DNA from: an uncultured Lactobacillus sp.
GTDB lineage: Bacteria; Bacillota; Bacilli; Lactobacillales; Lactobacillaceae
Assembly: GCF_948948975.1 (NCBI RefSeq)
Contig: NZ_CARBVX010000004.1
Location: 47,484 to 111,483, forward strand
Length of the DNA stretch: 64,000 bases
Reading direction: 5' to 3'
Shown here: one piece after another, positions 55,501 to 63,365 of the stretch
Layout: the number at the start of each line of letters is the position of its first letter
Position numbering within the stretch: the stretch's first letter is position 1
Translations under genes and position numbers: made by a program
The notes under the pieces: generated by a model
The model's database searches: none
Seen by the model: only the letters and a program-made list of their open reading frames with translations
What the model was told of the DNA's origin: nothing

Positions 55501-55535
55501 CGCATTTTTTCACTATAATTGTTCTTGGAAACCAT
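49569..55535 (-). CDS. Giant LPXTG mucus-binding (MucBP repeat) adhesin
   Basis: 1988 residues, complete. YSIRK signal (FSIRKFTVGAASVLIGL) cut near residue 50; Glu/Val/Thr-rich stretch about 50-255 with degenerate VEEVQPVESVESNTVS-like repeats; a non-repetitive adhesive domain about 260-570; then MucBP-type repeats to about 1870, the last part being nearly identical 218-residue units; a Pro/Glu-rich wall-spanning stretch (DPEEPKDPVDPEEPEVP); and the anchor LPQTG at 1953-1957 with hydrophobic helix and RKRKKD tail. Sorted by sortase to the wall; binding to mucins is inferred from the domain family. The N-terminus is closely similar to the adhesin at 1-6519. Confidence 0.95.
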   Translation of the reverse strand: MVSKNNYSEKMRKIRPQKQRFSIRKFTVGAASVLIGLTFMGVNNQEAQADTTVAPEESVKVESSTASDITETMDNVVNTEEQSISTTDNQTEVMSAEENNEVENDVTASGETGNEEVKNDRSISSVETDNVDKQATNEVVTYNAESINGDTAVKNQNTNTTETNLVENTTPVEEAQAVEDVEKNAASVEVQPVESVESNTVSVEETQPAEKVENNTVSVEADQPIEAETKVENEASPIEESVVKENTTIQSNAKEVQSKAAVTILGTDADNYPKKAGDLIGDNRYIYQILNLNGTSFVSSDNKKLILSVNRNNLSDDNLYAYVTDNSFTEILSTHTIQAGHFKNIEVVNGWHTVKFLVVNSGKSNISINGSETPVGNASTVVGSTRIEYCLGNSTSIDASSIGEIIPVYTEQSVIKYYYNQNGNLIEIPGTDKYPNVNVSGWTGQGFIVDNVDQYKQLINGFYLDASKLPTGSFTGTLSQFGDGSYYKKVYYSAGDKNEGTIDQLTVDYTVVYRQIDATGKMEVLMYDGKDMTKVIESHTVEAGQSVKFSHNNYTARNPFVTDLAHEVQFVYKELGSLILVDENGKEIHPSVKFNNDKDDPTKAGLTYTPVIEGYIADIEFVTPEDPGKDIKVVYRLREDAKATITIVDLDNLENNGGKVAELNATGKVYSVINFVDLSTTLQDLIDRGYVVISNDFKPGTKFDVKDLEFKIELKHGLEEINESQSVDKIINYVDGVGNKLHDSVTQTAIFKTNGYRDKVTGKIVEVTEVEHDDGYLIAIEITNKDASLQWTSKTDVFESIKSPDIVGYTTTQKWSTADKVDQDVKHRVENIVYEKKAQVGTITFWDETSNKQLGSTINIAGNYREVINYQIIENVFNNIKDYENNNYILVSNPLTYATTFGDAEYNPGCNDFRVILKHKIAENTQNKEVNRVINYVYADGPNKDQAAANSITQKVTFIGTGQYDFVDKAWIGDIVWITEAGDVNYTFAQVESPKVTGYGADRGIVEAKIVSGSSDNIIEEVLYYANQTGASIQYIDDVTGLVIGRDEVQGKVDHQINWKQNHENVLNLFIESGYKLVSSDYEFGKDYYYSADEAKNNFTIHLTRDLIIIDPTNPDSPAYGSEDYIKEVIQEIQYVFENGSTAAESNKQNIKFTAYGVIDKTTGKYVVLDENGKIVVDENKQPIEGTLTWTADVTDPKFAEVISPTLAGYTADKTWVSGSSVTENTPNKVIVVTYTANAAKAEIIYVDETTGKQLETAVVDGKYNETINYSTADKIKYYESLGYKLVKDGYTGGEFGEDTKTFYVTFKHGTVVVNPETPGKPDEPINPDNPDGPKYPADSANLNKDVTNTIHYVYADGTIAKPSHTQTLTFVGSGVIDKVTGQYVEVDENGNVKFDENGNPIPGKLTWTANDGTTFIEVVSPTIVGYTPDKGVVNVVEGINQDSKNLETMVVYTANAAKAEIIYVDETTDKQLETAVVDGKYNETINYSTADKIKYYESLGYKLVKDDYTGGEFGEDTKTFYVTFKHGTVVVDPETPGKPDEPINPDNPDGPKYPVDSANLNKDVTNTIHYVYADGTTAKPSHTQTLTFIGSGHINKVTGEYVEVDEEGNIKLDADGNPISGRLTWTASDGTTFVEVVSPTIVSYTPDKGVVNAVEGINQDSKNLETTVVYTANAAKAEIIYVDETTGKQLETAVVDGKYNETINYSTADKIKYYESLGYELVKDGYVGGEFGEDTKTFYVTFKHGTVTVTPDDKFTEEDPINPDNPDGPKYPFDSIALDKTITRTIKYVYTNGTKAKDDVVQKLRFRGTAIIDKVTGEVIILDEKGRKISDGIKWTALDGTTFIQVISPDIAGYTPDRKEIGSLENVDSNTDDIIETVVYNKDIVDPEEPKDPVDPEEPEVPVQAETPTESTNDAPILPDQLSTDTTIKEVATVETKESGKAEAAITEDVSLPQTGYKHSNEGLIGLGLATIASILGLAGTRKRKKD
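49890..51830 (-). repeat. Tandem 654-bp coding repeats in the mucus adhesin
   Basis: The same string (AAKAEIIYVDETT...) recurs at 51790, 51136 and 50482 by the marker TCATCAACG, exactly 654 bases apart (218 codons). Copies 1 and 2 are nearly identical; the last copy is less similar in its final 380 bases. Confidence 0.9.
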
Positions 55536-55823
55536 AATTTTATCCTCATACTTCTAGTATTAGGTGAGTATTAAGTTATAGCTTTCTTGCTAGTAAAGAG
55601 CATATATAAAGCGCTTACTTTCACCTTTATAATAATTGTTTTTTACATTAAGTAAGTATACGAACAATCTATGATTTAATTATGTACAATTTATGATATT
55701 TATGTGAATTTGTAATTTATTTATGTCTATATTTTGTTTATATATCAATAAGAATGCGATTTCATTAAACAGCAATATTAAATACTATACGATTTAATAT
55801 TATATATACATTATTTATTAAAC
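55536..55823 (-). promoter_or_regulatory. Upstream region of the second adhesin
   Basis: 288 non-coding AT-rich bases. Several TATAAT-like hexamers and a cre-like AAAGCGCTTAC core; no gene seen. The SD GGATAAAA before the start is weak. Confidence 0.4.
55606..55619. promoter_or_regulatory. Candidate cre-like site upstream of second adhesin
   Basis: ATAAAGCGCTTACT matches the central 11 bases of the optimal cre TGAAAGCGCTTACA, with the outer bases different. Confidence 0.35.
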
Positions 55824-55863
55824 AAAAAAGTAAGATTCTAAATTTTTCAGAATCTTACTTTTT
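55824..55863. terminator. Terminator of the fru operon
   Basis: AAAAAAGTAAGATTCT pairs with AGAATCTTACTTTTT. Confidence 0.92.
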
Positions 55864-55875
55864 AATTAGTTATTT

Positions 55876-57861
55876 TTATTCATCCGGGTCTTCAGAAACA
55901 GGTTTCTTCCAGAAACTCATAATTAGACCAGCTACAATTGAACCAACAATTGTAGCTACGAAGTAAAGTAAAATGTGGTTAGATAATGGAGATACCCATA
56001 GTCCTCCGTGAGGAGCTGGTACTTGGATATGCCATAGTCCAACAAGTAAACCACCAACTGCTGAACCAATTACGCAGGAAGGAATTACACGACCTGGGTC
56101 AGCTGCAGCGAATGGAATAGCACCTTCAGTAATGAATGAGAAACCTAAAATCCAGTTTGATACACCAGCACGACGTTCTTCCTTAGTGTATCGGTTCTTA
56201 AAGAAAGTAGTACCAATTGCAGTAGCAAATGGAGGAACCATACCACCAACCATAACAGCAGCCATCATAACTGCAGCAGTTGCAGAATGTGGATCGTTAG
56301 CAAATGCACCTGAAGCAAAGACATAAGCAGCCTTGTTGAAAGGACCACCCATATCGATAGCCATCATACCAGCTAAGATCATTGTCAAAATTACAAGGTT
56401 ACCAGTACCCATACTGTTCAAGAAGTGGGTAATAGCAAAGTTAACTGAACTAAAAATTGGGTTGATGATGTAGAACATAATCAAAGCAATGAAAAGCAAG
56501 CCCAAAATTGGGTAAAGCAACATTGGCTTCATACCTTCTACTGATTTTGGAAGTTTAGCAAATAACTTCTTCAATCCAATCATCATATATCCAGCAATGA
56601 AACCTGCAGCGATACCACCTAAGAATCCAGCTGGAGAGACAGCATGTGCTTGTGCGTTAACTTGTAAGCCGTTAGTACCGTTAACAATGGCTGCCATGTA
56701 TCCACCAACAAATCCTGGCATCAAGGCAGGTAAATCACCAATTGATTCAGCAATATAAGCAGCTAAAACAGGAACCATGAATGCAAAGGCTAAGTTACCA
56801 GCACTGTTTAAGAAAATAAATGCAGGATTCTTAGCACCACCCGCCATATAGTTTTCAACTATAAAGGAGATGGCCATCAAAATACCACCACCGATAACGA
56901 ATGGAAGCATGTGACTAATACCACTCATTAAGTTCTTGTAGATAGATGCCCATACACCTTGTTTTTCTTTTGCATCACTATCGCTAAAACTAGCACTGCT
57001 ATCAGCATGATAAATTGGAGCCTTATTCTCTAAGATATCTTCAATTAACTCTTTTGGATGGTTAATACCATCTACAACAGGCTTCATAATAAGTTCTTTA
57101 CCATTGAAACGTGGCATATCAACTTTTTTATCAGAGGCAATGATGACACCTTTTGCTCGCTTAATTTCTTCTGGAGTAAGCTTATCCTTTACACCTTCAG
57201 AACCGTTAGTTTCAATACGAACATCAACGCCTAATTTTTTACCAGCCTTAATTAAAGCTTCTTGAGCCATATAAGTGTGTGCAATACCATTGATACATGC
57301 AGTAACACCAACAATTAAAGGCTTTTGCTCGCTAGCAGGCTTAGATGCTTCTTTTGCAGCTTCGGCCTTTCTCTTTTCGGCATCGGCCTTGTCCTGAGCA
57401 TCCTTTTCAGCTTCTGCTTTTTTAAAGATATCAATAACTTCTTCTGGTGTAGTTGCTGCCTTTAAAGCATTAACAACATCTGGATTAATTAGTAAACTTG
57501 ATAACTTAGCTAAAGCTTGTAAGTGTGTGTTATCAGCACCGGCTGGTGCAGTAATCATAAAGAATAAATGAACTGGTTGTCCATCAAGAGCTTTATAATC
57601 AATTCCTTTAGGACTTTTTGCAAATAAAACAGCGGCACGATTAATGTACTTGTTTCTTGCGTGTGGCATGGCGATTCCTTCACCAATACCAGTTGTTGAT
57701 TCTTTTTCACGAGCCCAGATTGATTTAATGAATTCCTCTTCGTTATTTACAACACCTTGCTTTACTTCAAGATCAGCCATTTCTTTAATAGCTTCTTCTT
57801 GAGTAGTAGCCCTCAGATCCATAATCATTAAATCAGGACTTAAAAGATCTTCAATTTTCAT
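55876..57861 (-). CDS. fruA: PTS fructose transporter, IIABC fusion
   Basis: 661 residues. IIA domain 1-150 with the phospho-His in GEGIAMPHARN near 58-68; a charged Lys/Glu/Ala linker; IIB domain about 180-285 with phospho-Cys in TACINGIAHTYMA (a variant of the usual CPTGIAHT); IIC domain from about 310 with nine hydrophobic segments and GGPFNKAAY. Imports fructose as fructose 1-phosphate. Last gene of the fruRKA operon, 40 bases after fruK, SD AGGGAG. Confidence 0.95.
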   Translation of the reverse strand: MKIEDLLSPDLMIMDLRATTQEEAIKEMADLEVKQGVVNNEEEFIKSIWAREKESTTGIGEGIAMPHARNKYINRAAVLFAKSPKGIDYKALDGQPVHLFFMITAPAGADNTHLQALAKLSSLLINPDVVNALKAATTPEEVIDIFKKAEAEKDAQDKADAEKRKAEAAKEASKPASEQKPLIVGVTACINGIAHTYMAQEALIKAGKKLGVDVRIETNGSEGVKDKLTPEEIKRAKGVIIASDKKVDMPRFNGKELIMKPVVDGINHPKELIEDILENKAPIYHADSSASFSDSDAKEKQGVWASIYKNLMSGISHMLPFVIGGGILMAISFIVENYMAGGAKNPAFIFLNSAGNLAFAFMVPVLAAYIAESIGDLPALMPGFVGGYMAAIVNGTNGLQVNAQAHAVSPAGFLGGIAAGFIAGYMMIGLKKLFAKLPKSVEGMKPMLLYPILGLLFIALIMFYIINPIFSSVNFAITHFLNSMGTGNLVILTMILAGMMAIDMGGPFNKAAYVFASGAFANDPHSATAAVMMAAVMVGGMVPPFATAIGTTFFKNRYTKEERRAGVSNWILGFSFITEGAIPFAAADPGRVIPSCVIGSAVGGLLVGLWHIQVPAPHGGLWVSPLSNHILLYFVATIVGSIVAGLIMSFWKKPVSEDPDE

Positions 57862-57901
57862 GAAAATAACTCCCTATCCTAACTGTATTATTTAGTTTTA
57901 A

Positions 57902-58816
57902 CTACTTTACTTCTTCAACTGTAATTTGGGGTAAAACAGCATCAATTTGACTCTTAACTGCAATATCTTCAGTAAATGCAGTAGCACCACCACAAGCAGA
58001 TCCGACTTTCAATGCTTCAACAACATTATGAGTCTTGTAGTAAGTACCTACAAAGCCGGCAATCATTGAATCTCCAGCGCCAACTGAGTTAACAGCAGTA
58101 CCAACAGCAGCACTTGCATGGTAAATATGATCCTTAGTTACTAAGTATGCACCGTCGCCAGCCATAGAAATCATGACGTTTTGTGCACCCATGTCTAAAA
58201 GTTTCTTAGCTGCTTCAAGCATTTCTTGATCATTAGCAAAGCTTGTATCAAATAAAGCTGCTAATTCATGATGGTTAGGCTTAATAACTAATGGGTGGTA
58301 CTTCAAAGTTGCAAGTAAAGCTTCCCCAGTAGTATCAATTGCAAATTCAGCACCAGCTTCTCTGATAGTTGGTAATAATTGTTCATAGAAGTCAGTTGGT
58401 AAACTTGGTGCTAAACTACCACTTAATACAACAATATCGCCTTCATTAAGATCATCCAAACGCGCCTTAAATGCAGTAATTTCTTGTGCATCAATCTTTG
58501 GACCAGCCGCATTAATTTCAGTTTCTTTTTGAGCATGAATTTTCACATTAACACGGGTATCGTCAGAAATAGTTACAAAATCACTTTCAATTTTTTTAAC
58601 GTTTAATTGGCGAACTAATTCTTTGCCAGTAAAACCACCAACAAATCCCCAAGCAGTGTTATCAACATCAAGTTGGTTCAAAATTTGAGAAACATTAATT
58701 CCTTTACCACCAGCTAAAAATTGACAATCATTTGAACGGTTAACACTACCAGCTTCCACCTTTTCTAATTGCATAACATAGTCTAATGCTGGATTAACTG
58801 TAACAGTATAAATCAT
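57902..58816 (-). CDS. fruK: 1-phosphofructokinase
   Basis: 304 residues, PfkB-family sugar kinase. N-terminal TVNPALDYVMQ, glycine motif GGKGINVSQ near 37-45, and the C-terminal active-site motif GAGDSMIAGF near 245-254 (catalytic Asp). Makes fructose 1,6-bisphosphate from the product of fruA. Its ATG overlaps the fruR stop by four bases; SD GAGGAGG is inside fruR. Confidence 0.95.
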   Translation of the reverse strand: MIYTVTVNPALDYVMQLEKVEAGSVNRSNDCQFLAGGKGINVSQILNQLDVDNTAWGFVGGFTGKELVRQLNVKKIESDFVTISDDTRVNVKIHAQKETEINAAGPKIDAQEITAFKARLDDLNEGDIVVLSGSLAPSLPTDFYEQLLPTIREAGAEFAIDTTGEALLATLKYHPLVIKPNHHELAALFDTSFANDQEMLEAAKKLLDMGAQNVMISMAGDGAYLVTKDHIYHASAAVGTAVNSVGAGDSMIAGFVGTYYKTHNVVEALKVGSACGGATAFTEDIAVKSQIDAVLPQITVEEVK

Positions 58817-59571
58817 GACCGAGCCTCCTCAACTCTGATTTGTTCAGGCAAGATACTTTCTTTACCTGTGCTTAAATTGTTAGTGATGAGTATTGCCTCA
58901 TTGATATGTGCAAAACTTGCAAAATTTGCTACACCAATCTTACTACTATCCATTAAAATAAACGATTCTTTAGCCTGCTCAATTGCAGCTTTTTTTATCC
59001 CAGCTTCTGCTGGATCGGGCGTAGTAAATTGGCCATCTGCTGTTAAACCATTAGCTCCAATAAATGAAACTGTAAAATTCATTTCTTGTAGCTGCTTCAT
59101 AGCTGTATTGCCTATGACTGCATGCGTTTCAAGCTTAGCCTCGCCCCCTAACAAGCGAGTATGAATTCCATTGTCTAAACATGCTAGTGCAACATCAACG
59201 CCATTAGTAACTACATGTAAATCATTAACTTCTCGCAAGAATGGCACCATTTCATAAGTTGTCGTTCCAGCATCAAGAAAAATATGATCTCCATTAGTAA
59301 CATGATTTATCACAGCAAAACGTGCAATCTCACGTTTATTGTCAACATTAAGATTAAATCTCACTTGTTGTTCAACATCACGTGAATAATCTTGCAGTGA
59401 GCGTGCTCCTCCGTGTACACGAACAATCACGCCACGCTTTTCTAATTCAATGAGGTCACGGCGAATTGTTGACTCTGATGACTTAGTCAACTTACACAAT
59501 TCATTAACACGACAGATACTGTGCTTATTAACATAGGTTGCTATAGCTTGTTGACGTTCCTCGGTCAGCAT
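58813..59571 (-). CDS. fruR: DeoR-family regulator of the fructose operon
   Basis: 252 residues. N-terminal DeoR helix-turn-helix (RVNELCKLTKSSESTIRRDLIELEKRG, about 19-46), then a sugar-phosphate sensor domain with FLDAGTTTYEMVP near 95-107 and IGANGLTADGQFTTP. SD GAGGTGA. First gene of the operon; probably represses it in the absence of fructose 1-phosphate. Its upstream region has a cre-like site and repeated TGAATG/TGATT words that could be FruR sites. Confidence 0.93.
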   Translation of the reverse strand: MLTEERQQAIATYVNKHSICRVNELCKLTKSSESTIRRDLIELEKRGVIVRVHGGARSLQDYSRDVEQQVRFNLNVDNKREIARFAVINHVTNGDHIFLDAGTTTYEMVPFLREVNDLHVVTNGVDVALACLDNGIHTRLLGGEAKLETHAVIGNTAMKQLQEMNFTVSFIGANGLTADGQFTTPDPAEAGIKKAAIEQAKESFILMDSSKIGVANFASFAHINEAILITNNLSTGKESILPEQIRVEEARS

Positions 59572-59595
59572 CGTTCATCATCACCTCATTTAATA

Positions 59596-59610
59596 TGATA
59601 AACGCTTTCA
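59596..59610 (-). promoter_or_regulatory. Candidate cre-like site in fruR upstream region
   Basis: Minus-strand TGAAAGCGTTTATCA, close to the cre consensus but one base longer, between a TTGACG -35-like hexamer and the start codon. Catabolite control of fru operons is common in the group. Confidence 0.45.
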
Positions 59611-59702
59611 GATATAAATTCAATCATTTTTCGTCAAAATCATTCACATTCATTCAATATTAGTCAAAACTGAAGCTATTAAAAGTGAAAAGTTTTCTAT
59701 AT

Positions 59703-59740
59703 AAAAAGTGAGCTAGCACACCATCGCACTAGCTCATTTT
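59703..59740 (-). terminator. Terminator of the GH31 gene
   Basis: AGTGAGCTAG / CTAGCTCATT stem with 12-base loop; T run on the minus strand. Confidence 0.8.
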
Positions 59741-59747
59741 CATTAAA

Positions 59748-62054
59748 TTAATTAACCTGTATATATTTTTTATCTTTATAAATAAAATTCATTTTTTCAT
59801 TAGTAGTCCTAATTTCAATTCTTTGATAATTTGGCTCATATCCATGCTTTTTCAAATTGATAGTAACTTTATGACCATCTACATTTATCTCATAAAGATT
59901 GTACTCACCCTTTTGATAAGCAAAATCGGTTCCATTATCTTGATAATGAGTATATTTACCACGTTCACCAAACACTCTAAATACCATTTTTTCATCTGGT
60001 CTAGAGGAAACATGTTCCTTAACTTCTCCCCACGGTAAAATAGTATTTTTCTTAATAAATAAGGGTAGCGTGTCAATTGGAGCACTAACTAAAATAGTAC
60101 TATTACCGCTATAAGTAACATTATTCCAAAAATCAATCCATTCCCCTTGTGGTAAATAAACAGCTCTCCAGTTTTTACCTTCTTCAACAATTGGCGCTAC
60201 TACAATATTTGTACCAATCATATATTCGTCATTCATATTTTTAACTGCTGGATCAGTTGGATAGTTTAAAACCAAAGGTCGCATAATCGGCAGACCTGTC
60301 TTACTTTCTTGAGCAAATAAATCATAAAGATAGGGAATAAAATGATATCGCAAATTTAAGTACTTACGGTATATCGATAGAGTTGGTTCTCCAAAGATCC
60401 ATGGCTCTTGCGACCTTGTCCCCATAGCTGCATGATTTCGAAGAAGAGGACTAAAAATTGCCGCTTCAATCCATCTTGTTAGGAGTTCTGGTGTAGTATC
60501 TGCACCAAATCCTCCAATATCCGTCCCAGAAAAAGCAAAACCGCTCATTCCTAAATTGCATAGCTGCGGAATCATCATTTGTAAATGGATCCATAAGCTT
60601 TGATTATCCCCGGTCCAAACTGTGGAGTATTTTTGTGTTCCCGCATAAGCAGCACGAGTAATCACAAATGGGCGTTTACCTGTTAAATTCTTTAAGCCGT
60701 AATAGGTTGCTTTAGCCATATTATGACCATAAACGTTATGCATTTTAGAATGTGTTGATTCATTTTCTTCATCATTAAAAATAATATCTTTCGGAATTTC
60801 TCCATTAAATGACGCTGGTTCATTCATATCGTCCCAGATTCCATCAACACCTATATCAACTAAAAACTTACAATTTTCTGACCACCATTTTCTGACTGCT
60901 TCACGACCAAAATCTGGGTAAACTGCATCTCCGGGCCAAACTTTATTAACATAAACTTGCCCATTCGGTGCTTTTACAAAATATCCTTTTTTAATTCCTT
61001 CTTGGTAGATTTGATAAGTATCATCTTTTTTAACACCAGGATCAATAATCGTAACCACATGGAATCCTAATTTATGAAGTTTATCAATAAACTTTCTTGG
61101 ATCATCATAGGTATCTGTCCTCCAGGTAAAAACTCGATAGCCATCCATATAATCAATATCTAAATGGATAGCATCACAGGGCAGGTGATATTTGCGCATT
61201 TTAGTAACAATTTCTTCTACTTTTTCAGCACTTATACTATATCCCCAACGAGATTGTTGATAACCTAATGTCCACTTTTGCGGCAACGGTGTCTTGCCAG
61301 TTAAGTAAGTATAGTTTTTAACAATTTCTTTTAAGTCACTGCCGCCAATAATGTAATAATCAATATTTCCATTATCAGCTGCAATGTAGTAGTAGTTATT
61401 ACTTTCTTTCCCTAAATCAAAGTAACTATGATAAGTATTATCGAAAAAAATCCCGTATGGATGATTGTTCTTCAATCCAATTAAAAATGGAATCGACTTA
61501 TATAAACGAGTAAAACTTTCCACCTGCGGCTCGGGATTATCTGTATTCCAGTTTTCATAGGCATAGTGACGTTTATTTAAAAATCCAGTCTTATCGCCTA
61601 AACCATAAAATTGCTCATTATCTGCTAATTCTTTGACTAGTTCATAGTAGTGGCCATCTTTTTTTCTACTAGTAACCACTTCATGCCCTTCCGACTCGGC
61701 CAACTTTTGCTGGCTAGAATCTACTTGTCGATCAATTGGAATTCTAGAGCCCCGATAGTCAATAATTAAGGGATTTTCTTCTGCATCATAAACATCTATT
61801 TTTTCGTCGTGATAAATTTTAATAATTAATTTTGAAGTTTTTATTTCAAGATAGTCATTCTTTTTCTCAACTTTAAATTTAGTTTCTTTTGTCTTATTTC
61901 CTTCAATTGCATATGAATTAGTATGCTCACCGCGATTTTGAAATACGTGAATTATTTCAGGGGTTAAGATTGTTAACTCAAGAATAGAATTAGTGAAACT
62001 TATCTTTATTTTGTTTTTATTAATCGCATATGTTTTCAAACTATTTGTATTCAT
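59748..62054 (-). CDS. GH31 family alpha-glucosidase
   Basis: 768 residues. N-terminal beta-sandwich (about 1-250) with the GH31 sequence DNEQFYGLGDKTG near 150; TIM barrel with LDIDYMDGYRVFTW near 298-311 and the nucleophile motif DGIWDDMNEPA near 403-413; acid/base region TGDNQSLW near 485; FSGTDIGGF near 508. No signal peptide, so intracellular hydrolysis of maltose- or isomaltose-type oligosaccharides is likely. SD GAGG. Single gene behind its own terminator. Confidence 0.92.
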   Translation of the reverse strand: MNTNSLKTYAINKNKIKISFTNSILELTILTPEIIHVFQNRGEHTNSYAIEGNKTKETKFKVEKKNDYLEIKTSKLIIKIYHDEKIDVYDAEENPLIIDYRGSRIPIDRQVDSSQQKLAESEGHEVVTSRKKDGHYYELVKELADNEQFYGLGDKTGFLNKRHYAYENWNTDNPEPQVESFTRLYKSIPFLIGLKNNHPYGIFFDNTYHSYFDLGKESNNYYYIAADNGNIDYYIIGGSDLKEIVKNYTYLTGKTPLPQKWTLGYQQSRWGYSISAEKVEEIVTKMRKYHLPCDAIHLDIDYMDGYRVFTWRTDTYDDPRKFIDKLHKLGFHVVTIIDPGVKKDDTYQIYQEGIKKGYFVKAPNGQVYVNKVWPGDAVYPDFGREAVRKWWSENCKFLVDIGVDGIWDDMNEPASFNGEIPKDIIFNDEENESTHSKMHNVYGHNMAKATYYGLKNLTGKRPFVITRAAYAGTQKYSTVWTGDNQSLWIHLQMMIPQLCNLGMSGFAFSGTDIGGFGADTTPELLTRWIEAAIFSPLLRNHAAMGTRSQEPWIFGEPTLSIYRKYLNLRYHFIPYLYDLFAQESKTGLPIMRPLVLNYPTDPAVKNMNDEYMIGTNIVVAPIVEEGKNWRAVYLPQGEWIDFWNNVTYSGNSTILVSAPIDTLPLFIKKNTILPWGEVKEHVSSRPDEKMVFRVFGERGKYTHYQDNGTDFAYQKGEYNLYEINVDGHKVTINLKKHGYEPNYQRIEIRTTNEKMNFIYKDKKYIQVN

Positions 62055-62095
62055 ATTAAGCCTCTATGTCCTTTTGTATTCGCTTTCAATTTTAT

Positions 62096-62130
62096 CACAA
62101 AAAACTACCCAACTTTTGAAAGTTGAGTAG
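62096..62130 (-). terminator. Terminator of the ABC exporter genes
   Basis: CTAC-CAACTTT pairs with AAAGTTG-GTAG, with T run on the minus strand. Confidence 0.8.
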
Positions 62131-62138
62131 CTAAATTT

Positions 62139-63365
62139 CTATTCCTTAATACCTTGTAAGGCACGCTTCATATTCTTCCACATTCCATTATCATCGGTTT
62201 GTAAAATAAGGCTTGGATAGATTTTTCTAATCCACCAAATCGATCCTAGTAAAAATACGAATAGAATTATTAAAGAGATAGCTGCTTCTAGGTCAGTCGC
62301 ATTTCCTTTAATTAGGCGAAGGGGCATTAAGAAAGATGATAAAAATGGTACATAAGACATAATCATGGCAAAAATACCATCAGGATTATTAGATAAACTC
62401 ATACTACTAAATAGTCCAAGCAAAGTTAAATAAACTAAAGGTTGGACTGCCTTATTAGCGTCTTCAGCCTTAGTGACAATTGCACCACAAACAGCTGCAT
62501 AAACGATGTATAAAATCAATCCAAGCACAACAAATAGTAATCCCCAAGAAATTATTTGTCCCAAAACTTGATCAATAGCCGGCTTTATTTGAGCAAATAT
62601 ATCCTTTACCCCATCAATATGAGGAGCTACATAATAAAAGCCAGAAAACATCACAGCATAAATTAACAATTGAGTAAGAATTTCGAGGAAAATGCCTAAC
62701 ACTTTCCCATCGAAATATTTTCCACCAGGCATACTTGAAAAGATCATTTCCATAATTTTAGTTCCCTTTTCACTGGCAATATCTTGTGCCATGATGGTGC
62801 TATAAGTCTGAACCAAAAAGTATAAAACAAAGATTAAGATCCAAAAAGTAGCTGTCTTTAAGTTCTTTTCATCACTTGCATTCAACTTTTTATCATTAGT
62901 TTTCTCAGTAAATTTAACTTTTTGAGAAAGTGACTGTATCTGTTGCTCACTGAGCTTAGCGTTTTTTAGATTAAGTGCTTGCTGCTGAGTGTTTAAAACT
63001 CTAATCAACTCAGTCTTAACATCATTATCAAGGCTTTCGGTACCATAGTAGTTCGCAACTAATTGAGTAGAAGTCTCTTTAACCACAATATAGCCGCTAA
63101 TATCACCATCTTTATAGGCTTTTTCAGCTTTTGTCTTGTTTTTATATCCATCAAAATCTTCTGTTTTCTTTAATGGCTGAACTATACTCTGATTTTGACT
63201 TACAATTCCTACCTTTGTATCACTGTCGAAAGCCGAAGATGAACTCATTCCGAAGAAAAAAGAAATCAACAATACAAAAAATGGTGCGAAAATCATCAAT
63301 AAAAATGACCAATTTTTCACTTCTCTACGATATGTTTCTTTAGCGACTAACCAAGTTTTATTCAT
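62139..63365 (-). CDS. ABC-2 type exporter permease (NatB/YhaP-like)
   Basis: 408 residues from the ATG at 63365; GGTGA lies 8 bases upstream. One N-terminal helix (about 22-42), a large extracytoplasmic loop of about 130 residues, then five to six helices in the C-terminal half with EKGTKIMEMIFSSMPGGKYFDGKVLGI near 200-226, the sequence typical of sodium or drug exporter permeases of this type. The start overlaps the end of the ATPase gene (ATGAATAA). Exported substrate unknown. Confidence 0.85.
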   Translation of the reverse strand: MNKTWLVAKETYRREVKNWSFLLMIFAPFFVLLISFFFGMSSSSAFDSDTKVGIVSQNQSIVQPLKKTEDFDGYKNKTKAEKAYKDGDISGYIVVKETSTQLVANYYGTESLDNDVKTELIRVLNTQQQALNLKNAKLSEQQIQSLSQKVKFTEKTNDKKLNASDEKNLKTATFWILIFVLYFLVQTYSTIMAQDIASEKGTKIMEMIFSSMPGGKYFDGKVLGIFLEILTQLLIYAVMFSGFYYVAPHIDGVKDIFAQIKPAIDQVLGQIISWGLLFVVLGLILYIVYAAVCGAIVTKAEDANKAVQPLVYLTLLGLFSSMSLSNNPDGIFAMIMSYVPFLSSFLMPLRLIKGNATDLEAAISLIILFVFLLGSIWWIRKIYPSLILQTDDNGMWKNMKRALQGIKE

